DNA from: Rhodanobacter sp. UBA5168 | Lineage (GTDB): Bacteria > Pseudomonadota > Gammaproteobacteria > Xanthomonadales > Rhodanobacteraceae | Length of the DNA stretch: 37,457 nucleotides | Direction: 5' to 3' | Assembly: GCA_002413455.1 (NCBI GenBank) | Contig: DHXA01000206.1 | Coordinates: 56,453-93,909 of the forward strand | In this document: positions 1-7,003 of the stretch, in pieces | Layout of the letters: every line of letters starts with the position of its first letter | How positions within the stretch are numbered: the first letter of the stretch is position 1 | The notes under the pieces: generated by a model | What the model saw: only the letters and a program-made list of their open reading frames with translations | Databases searched by the model: none | What the model was told of the DNA's origin: nothing | Translations under genes and position numbers: made by a program

Positions 1-651
1 GGCGGTGGCGGCAACGTGCTGCAGAACGGCGTGGCCCTGACCGGCCAGGCTGCCGCGACGGGTGCCCAGCTCGCCTACACGGTGGTGATCCCGGCCGGCG
101 CCAGCAACCTGGTGATCTCCGAGTCCGGCGGTACGGGCGACGCGGATCTCTACACCAAGTTCGGCTCCGCACCGACGCTGACCAGCTATGACTGCCGTCC
201 GTACGTCACCGGCAACAACGAGAGCTGCACCGTCGCCTCGCCGCAAGCGGGCACCTACTACGTCATGTTGAACGGCTATGCCGCGTTCTCCGGTGTCAGC
301 GTCAAGGCAACCTGGAGCACCGGTGGCACGGGTGGTGGCAGCGTGTTGCAGAACGGCACGCCGGTCACCGGGTTGCACGCAACCACAGGCAACGCCGTGA
401 ACTACACGATGGTCGTGCCGTCCGGCGCCACCAACCTCAAGTTCGCGATCTCCGGTGGTACCGGCGATGCCGACATGTATGTGAAGCGCGGTTCGGCGCC
501 GACCACCAACAGCTACGACTGCCGTCCGTATGTGGCCGGCAACAGCGAAACCTGCAACATCTCGCCGTCCACGGCCGGCACCTACTACATCATGGTGCGC
601 GCCTACAGCGGCTACACCGGCGTCACGCTGACCGGCAGTTACACGCCGTAA
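1..651 (+). CDS. Secreted protein, C-terminal part with two tandem PPC domains (5' end outside window)
   Basis: The reading frame is open from base 1 and ends at TAA 649-651, so only the C-terminal ~216 residues are present. They form two homologous units of about 100 residues, each starting VLQNG and carrying a GDADLY or GDADMY calcium-site-like motif, a shared SYDCRPYV segment with paired cysteines, and a GTYY(V/I)M strand. This is the bacterial pre-peptidase C-terminal (PPC) domain. A Gly-rich linker separates the units and another Gly-rich run precedes the first. PPC domains usually sit behind the catalytic domain of secreted metallo- or serine peptidases and are often removed during or after export. 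The catalytic part lies upstream, so the enzyme class is unknown. Export by the nearby type II system is plausible inference. Confidence 0.9.
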   Translation, partial: GGGGNVLQNGVALTGQAAATGAQLAYTVVIPAGASNLVISESGGTGDADLYTKFGSAPTLTSYDCRPYVTGNNESCTVASPQAGTYYVMLNGYAAFSGVSVKATWSTGGTGGGSVLQNGTPVTGLHATTGNAVNYTMVVPSGATNLKFAISGGTGDADMYVKRGSAPTTNSYDCRPYVAGNSETCNISPSTAGTYYIMVRAYSGYTGVTLTGSYTP

Positions 652-710
652 GCCGCGCCGTCACACCGCCGGTGCGCACGGAAGCGCACCGGCCGTTCTG
701 CAGGAGCCAG

Positions 711-737
711 GGCCCGATCGGCAACGACCGGGCCTTT
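711..737 (+). terminator. Rho-independent terminator after the PPC gene
   Basis: A ten-base inverted repeat with one A-C mismatch (arms 711-720 and 725-734, GCAA loop) is followed directly by TTT. It lies 59 bases after the stop codon of the PPC-domain gene and before the converging regulator gene. Confidence 0.7.
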
Positions 738-742
738 CTGCA

Positions 743-770
743 TCTGGACGTCTGGACGTCTGGACGTCTG
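743..770. repeat. Tandem octamer repeat, 3.5 copies of TCTGGACG
   Basis: Three perfect 8-base units at 743-750, 751-758 and 759-766 are followed by a half unit TCTG. Read in the shifted register the unit is GGACGTCT, one base from the MetJ met-box consensus AGACGTCT, and the period is also 8. It lies between the 3' ends of two convergent genes, so an operator role for either is unlikely. Related two-unit sequences occur inside hrpB near 5389-5403 and inside rluE near 23856-23869. Confidence 0.8.
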
Positions 771-836
771 CCTGTTTTTGGTTTCGCGACGAACAGACCA
801 CCATCTGACGGCGCCACCGCACGCCCGTCCGCCACG

Positions 837-1520
837 TCAATCGAGCGGCACGCCCAGGATGCCGAGCTGGCGCAAGCCACCTGCACTGGGCTGCAGGGCG
901 CGGCCGTGCGGTAGCGGGCGCAACCAACCGGCCTGCAGCATCGCCGTGGTCAGCATCACCCCGAGCGGGCCACCCAGATGCATGCGGCGCTCGGTCCAAT
1001 CCAGACAGCTGCGGCCATACAGCGGCGCATCAACCAGTTCCAGCCCGCTGGCGGTCAGTGCCGCTGCGCCATCGGGCCGCAGGAAAAGGCCGCGCGATCC
1101 GGTCTGCAACCAGTCGCGCCGCAGCAGCGTGGCGCAGAATGCAACGCCGAGCGCTCCGGCCAGATGCCGATAGCAGCAACGCGCCCGCCGCAGTTGCGCA
1201 TCGGCCTTGGTCGGCCACGCACGCGGCGCGGTTGCACGCGCCAGCGAGAGGGACTCCAGCATCGCCGCGACCCTGTCATTGGCCAGCCGATAGTAGCGAT
1301 GGCGACCCTGCGCGCATGCCGCCAGCAGGCCACCATCGACCAAGCGGCGCAGATGGGCGCTGGCGGTGGCCGGCGTGATGCCGGCCACATGCGCCAGCTC
1401 ACCGGCCGGTCGGGCCGTGCCGTCGACCAGCGCCAGCAGCATCGCCGTGCGCGCCGGTTCGGCCAGCAGGCTGCCAAGCTCGGCCAGCTGATATCGATTG
1501 AGGGGCGCGGCATCGTCCAT
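837..1520 (-). CDS. ArsR-family winged-helix transcriptional regulator (long form)
   Basis: The 227-residue product has an N-terminal winged helix-turn-helix at about residues 12-80. Recognisable parts are LAEPARTAMLLALVDG, a helix-turn-helix around GITPATASAHLRRLVDGG, and the wing GRHRYYRLA. This is the ArsR/SmtB fold. Ordinary ArsR sensors are 90-120 residues; this one carries an extra ~140 residues, matching a class of unassigned long ArsR regulators in Proteobacteria. The tail contains several cysteines (around CCYRH, FCATLL and SCLDW) but not the classic ELCVCDL metal box, so no metal specificity can be assigned. It converges on the PPC gene, and the cyclic-di-GMP gene lies 65 bases upstream on the same strand. 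No obvious Shine-Dalgarno precedes the ATG, so the start is moderately certain. Confidence 0.85.
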   Translation of the reverse strand: MDDAAPLNRYQLAELGSLLAEPARTAMLLALVDGTARPAGELAHVAGITPATASAHLRRLVDGGLLAACAQGRHRYYRLANDRVAAMLESLSLARATAPRAWPTKADAQLRRARCCYRHLAGALGVAFCATLLRRDWLQTGSRGLFLRPDGAAALTASGLELVDAPLYGRSCLDWTERRMHLGGPLGVMLTTAMLQAGWLRPLPHGRALQPSAGGLRQLGILGVPLD

Positions 1521-1585
1521 GCGCGCAGTCTAGTCAAGCCGGCGCGCGCACGCTTCGGCGGTCGACGAAGCATTCCCGGACAGCG

Positions 1586-4321
1586 CTATCCATCGCGTTG
1601 GAACACGGCCAGTTCGGGGTGATGCAGGCTGAAGCCCTGCACCCGATTGACCCCCAGCGTCATCAGCGCCTGCACCGTTTCCAGATCGGTCACCCATTCG
1701 GCGACCACCTCCAGGCCGAGCCGATGGCCGATGTCGGTGACGGCCCGCACCATCAAGTGGCTGACCGGGTCGGTGAGCATGTCGCGCACGAAGCTGCCGT
1801 CGATCTTGATGATGTCCAGTGGAAGGTTCTTCAAATAGGTGAACGAGGACATGCCGGCGCCGAAATCGTCCAGCGCAATGCGACAGCCCGCCGCACGCAA
1901 TTGCTCCATGAAACGCACGACGTGGGACAGGTTGCGTACCGCCACGGTCTCGGTGATTTCGAAACAGACCCTCGACGGCTCCACCCGGTATTGCTGCAGC
2001 CAGCCGATGATCAGCCCCGCCAGCGCGGCATCCTCGACACTGGCACCGGAAAGGTTGATCGCCACCATGCGCAGGCCGGCACCCGTCGGGTGCAGCCGGT
2101 TGAAATTGGCCAGCGTGGTTTCGACCACCCAGCGATCGACCACCGGCATCAAACCGTAGCGCTCGGCGGCCGGCATGAAGACGCCCGGCACCACCAGCTG
2201 GCCGGACTCGTCGCGAAAGCGCAGCAGCACCTCGATGCCGGCGTCGCCGCCGGCCACCAGCGGCAGCGGCCAGATCTCCTGATACATCAGCACCAGGCGA
2301 TGTTCGTCGACCGCCCAGCGCAAGCGGTTGGCCCACTCCATCTCGCCGTGGCGCCGCACGGTTTCGTCGTCGCGCTCGGAATAGAAATGCACCCGGTTGC
2401 GGCCCAGTTCCTTGGCCATGTAGCAGGCGGTATCGGCCTGCGTGAGCAGGTCTTTCACCAGGATGTCCGGTCGCTCGATCATCACGCCGCCGATGCTGGC
2501 GCTGATGGTGTAGCTGCACTGCTCCCAGATGAACACATAGCCGTCGATGCAGCGGCGCATGCGTTCGGCGGTCTGCTCGGCGGCGGCGCGGTCGGCCACG
2601 TCGGCTATCAGTACACCGAACTCGTCGCCGCCGAGGCGCGCCAGCACATCGGCGCCGGCCAGCTGTTTGCGCATGACGATCGCCAGCTGCGCCAGCAACT
2701 GATCGCCGGCCAGATGGCCGGAGGTGTCATTGATCAGCTTGAACTGATCGAGATCGAGGTACAGCAGGACCGCGGGCGGCGTGGCGCTGTCGGTCAGCGC
2801 CAATGCGGCCTGCAGCCGGCGCTCGAACTCGCGCCGGTTGTACAGCTCGGTCAACGCGTCGTGGCTGGCCTGGTGGCTCAGCAACTCGGTGAGCTGGCGC
2901 TGCTCGCTGATGTCGTTCGCCACCATCAGCAGCTTGTCGTGGCCACTCAGCACGATCCGCGAAATCGCCACGCTGGCCCAGAAGCTGGCGCCCGCGCCGG
3001 TGCGCAACTGCGCTTCGAGCCGGCCGCAGCCGCGGGTGTCCGGGCCACGCAAATGCGTACGCAGGCCCTGATCCTCGAACAGGTCGGGCATGTGCCGTTC
3101 GCCGACCCGCCCACCAAGGCGATAGCGCGCCGCCTGATTCGTGTAGGTGATCCGACCACCATCGACCTCGGCCAGCACCACCAGTACAGGCAGCAGGTCG
3201 TTCAACGCGCGGAAGCGTTTTTCGCTCTCGCGATAACGGCGACTCATCTGCCAGCCCAGGTCGAGTGCCCGCTGGCGTGTGCTGACCACGGAAAAAACCA
3301 GCATCGCCAGCAGCACGCTCACCAGCAGACCGGTGGGCAAGGTGGACTGGCTCCATTCGATCGGCTTCGCGCCGGTATCCAGCGACCGCATCGCGATGTA
3401 CCACACGCGGCCACCATACGTCAGCCGGCGCTCGAAGCGATATCCGCCCGCCGCAATGGCCAGACCCGGCTGCGAATCGAACAGCGGCAGCGCGGTACGG
3501 TCGGTGACGTCGATGATCCGCAGATGCAGGTCCCGGGTCAGCTGCTCCGGCAATGCCTCGCCGATCAGGCGGCTCACCCGGAATGACATGGCGATCGAGC
3601 CGCGCATGCGCTGGCGCCGCTCGTCGGGCGTTTGCGGCGGGTGGCCCGAACTGAAGATCGGCAGCCGCATCGTGATGCCGTCGTCCGGTGCGCTGGACAA
3701 GGCCTGCTGCACCGGGCGGAACGGCGCCGACAGGGCGACCCGGTCGCTGTCACGCGAGGCCAGCAGACCGGCCAGGTTGTGCGGCTGCGCCCCGACGTCC
3801 AGCCCGACCACCGCCTCGTTCCCCGGTAGCGGATCGACCCAGCGGGTTATGTAATGTTCGCCGTCGGGCCGTAGTTCGCGTTGCGCATAGGCCAGCGCCA
3901 GCAGGCTGGGAAATTGTTCGCGCGGGCGCATGTTGAGGTAGAAGCTGCCGAATTCCGCCGCGGTGACGTCATCGGAGGCAAGAAAGAGGGTCTGCACGGC
4001 ACGCAGCAGCGACTCGGCCGAATGCAGCCTCGCCTGCAAGGCCGCGTAGCTCTTGTTGGCCAGTTCATTGCGGACAAAGGTCCGTTCGGCCTCGTGGCGC
4101 TGCGCCTGCTGGTCGTGGACGACCAGCGTCACCGCCAGTCCCAGCAGCAGCGCCAGCAGGCCCCACAGATATGCCGTCAGGTGGCGCGACGAGGACGCCG
4201 GAGTCGCGGCATCGATCTCGTCGTGACGTTCCGCCGTCGCAGCAAGGTGATCATCGAAATACTGTTTCTCTGACAAGGTGACCACCGCGCGACGCCGTTG
4301 CAGCCAAGCGTACACAAACAC
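1586..4321 (-). CDS. Membrane CHASE-PAS-GGDEF-EAL cyclic-di-GMP enzyme
   Basis: A ~911-residue bifunctional-type cyclic-di-GMP protein in the inner membrane. Order of parts: first transmembrane helix ~48-68; periplasmic CHASE sensor ~85-320; second helix ~329-346; PAS ~368-478; GGDEF domain ~482-645; EAL domain ~665-905. The cyclase signature RLGGDEFG is intact. The RxxD product-inhibition site normally five residues upstream is not conserved, because Ala replaces the Arg. The phosphodiesterase side has EVLLRF in place of EALLR and keeps the expected acidic and metal-site motifs (AINLSG, EITET, DDFGAG, KIDGSFV, VVAEW), so hydrolysis looks possible. The start is uncertain: 4321 gives the longest ORF, but GTG or TTG codons about 13-17 codons downstream would still keep the first helix. 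The CHASE ligand is unknown. Confidence 0.9.
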   Translation of the reverse strand: MFVYAWLQRRRAVVTLSEKQYFDDHLAATAERHDEIDAATPASSSRHLTAYLWGLLALLLGLAVTLVVHDQQAQRHEAERTFVRNELANKSYAALQARLHSAESLLRAVQTLFLASDDVTAAEFGSFYLNMRPREQFPSLLALAYAQRELRPDGEHYITRWVDPLPGNEAVVGLDVGAQPHNLAGLLASRDSDRVALSAPFRPVQQALSSAPDDGITMRLPIFSSGHPPQTPDERRQRMRGSIAMSFRVSRLIGEALPEQLTRDLHLRIIDVTDRTALPLFDSQPGLAIAAGGYRFERRLTYGGRVWYIAMRSLDTGAKPIEWSQSTLPTGLLVSVLLAMLVFSVVSTRQRALDLGWQMSRRYRESEKRFRALNDLLPVLVVLAEVDGGRITYTNQAARYRLGGRVGERHMPDLFEDQGLRTHLRGPDTRGCGRLEAQLRTGAGASFWASVAISRIVLSGHDKLLMVANDISEQRQLTELLSHQASHDALTELYNRREFERRLQAALALTDSATPPAVLLYLDLDQFKLINDTSGHLAGDQLLAQLAIVMRKQLAGADVLARLGGDEFGVLIADVADRAAAEQTAERMRRCIDGYVFIWEQCSYTISASIGGVMIERPDILVKDLLTQADTACYMAKELGRNRVHFYSERDDETVRRHGEMEWANRLRWAVDEHRLVLMYQEIWPLPLVAGGDAGIEVLLRFRDESGQLVVPGVFMPAAERYGLMPVVDRWVVETTLANFNRLHPTGAGLRMVAINLSGASVEDAALAGLIIGWLQQYRVEPSRVCFEITETVAVRNLSHVVRFMEQLRAAGCRIALDDFGAGMSSFTYLKNLPLDIIKIDGSFVRDMLTDPVSHLMVRAVTDIGHRLGLEVVAEWVTDLETVQALMTLGVNRVQGFSLHHPELAVFQRDG

Positions 4322-4381
4322 GCGGCGGCTATGGCGTGCGTGGCTTGGCGCTTCGGGCCGGCCCGGGCCACGCGGCGGGAA

Positions 4382-6907
4382 TCAATGCCTCGGCCGCGGC
4401 TTGGCGCGGTGCGTGGGCGTTGCCGTCCACGGGTCGTCCGGCCAGGGATGGCGCGGGTAGCGTCCCTTCAATTCCTTCCTCACTTCCGGATACGTGCGTT
4501 CCCAGAAGCCCTTCAGGTCCTGGGTCACCTGGATGGGCCGACCGGCGGGCGACAGCAGGTGCAAGGTGACCGGCACGCGGCCGCCGCCGACCCGCGGCGT
4601 ATCGGCAAGACCGAACAATTCCTGCAGCTTGACCGCCAGCACCGGCGGCTCGCCATCGGGGTATTCGAGTCGTCGAGGCTGACCGCTCGGCACCGTGACG
4701 CTTTCCGGCGCCTGCGCGTCCAGCATGCGGCGCTGCTCGTGATCGAGCCGCGCCGCCAGCGCCTGCGACAGTTCTTCCGGCTTCAACGCATCGAGCCGGT
4801 GCTTGCCCTCCAGATAGGGCGCCAGCCAGTCGTCCAGGGTGGCCAGCAGCGCCGCGTCGGACACGTCGGCCAGACCCAGCTCCGGCATCCATGCGCGCAA
4901 CGCGAGCATGCGTGCGCGCAACCGGCGCGCCGGCTCGCTCCACGGCAATACGTCGATGCCCCTGGCGCGCACCGCCCCCAGCAGGGCGGGCAACGCATCC
5001 TGCGGCTGCACCGGCACGCTGCGTCGCTCCAGCACGATCGCCCCGAAGCGCCGCTCTTCGAAGGCCTCGGCCGCGGCGCGCTCGTTGTTCCAGCGCAGCG
5101 TGCGTTCGCGCGTGAACTGCGTGGGGTAGTCGCGCTCCAGCACGCGCGGATCGAGCGGCGCCGCCGCCAGGATCAGGCTGTCGCGGACGTCGTGGCGCAG
5201 GTCCAGCGCAACCAGCCATGGTTCGCCGTGCAAGCCGGTGTTGTCGTGCAGACGTGCACCGCGGCCGTTGGCCAGCGTGTAGCGCAGCGGGTTGCCGTCG
5301 TCGCGACGTGCCACGCGATCGGGAAACGCATGCAGCAGCAGTTCGCCGACCCGGTGACTGTCCGGCACCCCGCTGGCTGCGGTACGGACGTCCAGACGTC
5401 TGCGCCAACCCTTGCTGGCCTGCTCGATCACCGCCAGTGCGCCGGTGTCCACCTCGCCTCGCGTGGTTGCACCGCGGCGGTCGCGCCAGGCGTGCAGCGC
5501 GGCCAGCCGCACGCGAAAATCGTCACTGCGCGCCTGTTCGCCACGCAGCGGCGAGCGCGCTTCCATCAGCGCCAGCAGGTCGGCGATCAGCGCCCGCAGT
5601 TCAATCGGTGCACGCAAGGCCGCCGCGGCCAGCCGCGGGCTCGCGCCCAGCTCCAGCATCCGGCGGCCCAGCGCGGTGATGCGGCCGTCGGCATCCAGGG
5701 CCGCGAGCCGTATCAGCAGTTCGCGCGCCTGCGCCAGCGCGCCGGCCGGTGGCGGCTCCAGCCAGCGCATGGCGGCGGTGCTCTCTGCGCGCACACCCCA
5801 GGCCGCCAGCTCCAGCGCCAGTGCCGACAGTTCGGCCTGGGCGATTTCGGCCTTGCGCGCCGGCTCCAGCCGTTTGCTCTGCGGCCACAGGCGATACGCC
5901 GTACCTGGCGCCACACGACCGGCGCGGCCGGCTCGCTGGTCGGCCGAAGCCTGCGAGATGCTGACCGTCTCCAGCCGGGTGAAGCCGGAGTTCGGATCGA
6001 AGCGCGGCTCGCGTGCGAGGCCTGCATCGATCACCGCACGGACGCCCGGCAAGGTGATGCTGGATTCGGCCACGTTGGTCGCCAGCACGATCCTTCGAGT
6101 ACCTGCTTCAGCCGGTGCCAGCGCGGCCTGCTGTTCGGCCAGGGAAAGTTCGCCATGCAGGGCGAGCACTTCGACGTCGTCGCGCGTCAGCGTCTGCGAC
6201 AGCGCCGCCTGCGTGCGCGCGATTTCGCGACGGCCAGGCAGGAACGTCAGCACATCGCCGTCGTTTTCTTCCAGCGCCTGTCGCGCCATGCGCGCCACAT
6301 GGTGCTCGATGCTTTCCTGCGCGCGCGCCGGCGGATGTTCGATGCGCACCGGAAAACTGCGCCCGGGGCTGGAGAGGCGAGGCGCGTCCAGCCACTGCGC
6401 GACGCGCTCGCCGTCCAGCGTGGCCGACATCACCAACAGGCGCAGTTCCGGCCGCCAGGTGTCTTGCACGTCCAGCGCGAGGGCCGCGCCAAGGTCGCCG
6501 GCAAGATGACGTTCGTGGAATTCGTCGAACACGATCGCGCCGACGCCGGTCAGCTCGGGATCGTGCTGGATCAGCCGGGTCAGGATGCCCTCGGTGACCA
6601 CCTCGATGCGCGTCGCCGCACTCACCTTCGACTCGAAGCGGATACGGTAACCGACTGTTTCGCCAACAGCCTCGCCGAGCTGTTGCGCCATGAATTGCGC
6701 GGCGGCACGCGCGGCGATCCGGCGTGGCTCCAGCATCACGATCTTCTGCCCCGCCAGCCAGCCGGCGTCGAGCAGGGCCAGTGGCACCTGGGTGGTCTTG
6801 CCGGCGCCCGGGGGCGCCTCCAGCACCAGCCGCGGGTGTACGGCAAGCGACTCGCGGATCTGCGGCAGCAGCGGCGTGATCGGGAAATTCGGCGTGGATG
6901 CGGTCAT
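4382..6907 (-). CDS. hrpB: ATP-dependent RNA helicase HrpB
   Basis: The 841-residue protein matches the DEAH-type superfamily 2 helicase HrpB in length and layout. Walker A APPGAGKTT lies at ~31-39, Walker B is DEFH at ~128-131 (the HrpB form of the DEAH box), motif III is SAT at ~161-163 and motif VI contains QRAGRAGR. A long C-terminal helical and HrpB-specific region follows, ending in a Pro/Arg/Lys-rich tail. HrpB is a cytoplasmic enzyme of unclear RNA substrate, not part of the hrp virulence secretion genes despite its name. It follows gspD by 96 bases on the same strand. ATG at 6907 gives the normal N-terminus. Confidence 0.96.
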   Translation of the reverse strand: MTASTPNFPITPLLPQIRESLAVHPRLVLEAPPGAGKTTQVPLALLDAGWLAGQKIVMLEPRRIAARAAAQFMAQQLGEAVGETVGYRIRFESKVSAATRIEVVTEGILTRLIQHDPELTGVGAIVFDEFHERHLAGDLGAALALDVQDTWRPELRLLVMSATLDGERVAQWLDAPRLSSPGRSFPVRIEHPPARAQESIEHHVARMARQALEENDGDVLTFLPGRREIARTQAALSQTLTRDDVEVLALHGELSLAEQQAALAPAEAGTRRIVLATNVAESSITLPGVRAVIDAGLAREPRFDPNSGFTRLETVSISQASADQRAGRAGRVAPGTAYRLWPQSKRLEPARKAEIAQAELSALALELAAWGVRAESTAAMRWLEPPPAGALAQARELLIRLAALDADGRITALGRRMLELGASPRLAAAALRAPIELRALIADLLALMEARSPLRGEQARSDDFRVRLAALHAWRDRRGATTRGEVDTGALAVIEQASKGWRRRLDVRTAASGVPDSHRVGELLLHAFPDRVARRDDGNPLRYTLANGRGARLHDNTGLHGEPWLVALDLRHDVRDSLILAAAPLDPRVLERDYPTQFTRERTLRWNNERAAAEAFEERRFGAIVLERRSVPVQPQDALPALLGAVRARGIDVLPWSEPARRLRARMLALRAWMPELGLADVSDAALLATLDDWLAPYLEGKHRLDALKPEELSQALAARLDHEQRRMLDAQAPESVTVPSGQPRRLEYPDGEPPVLAVKLQELFGLADTPRVGGGRVPVTLHLLSPAGRPIQVTQDLKGFWERTYPEVRKELKGRYPRHPWPDDPWTATPTHRAKPRPRH

Positions 6908-7003
6908 CCACGCCGATGATAACGGCTGCCACGGACAGCCTGTGCAGGCCGCCCGCGGCGAACCTTCACCGGACCTTTCGGCTCGCCGCCCGCACGGCCG
7001 CGG

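Noticed and set aside
743..770. Octamer repeat as a CRISPR array
   Set aside because: Units are 8 bases with no spacers.
4382..6907. HrpB as part of a hrp type III secretion system
   Set aside because: The sequence is the DEAH-type helicase of the same name; no type III genes are present.
4298..6919. 873-residue + strand open frame opposite hrpB
   Set aside because: It is antisense to a complete helicase with all motifs; the product is Arg/Gln/His-rich with no domain, as expected from high-GC shadow frames.
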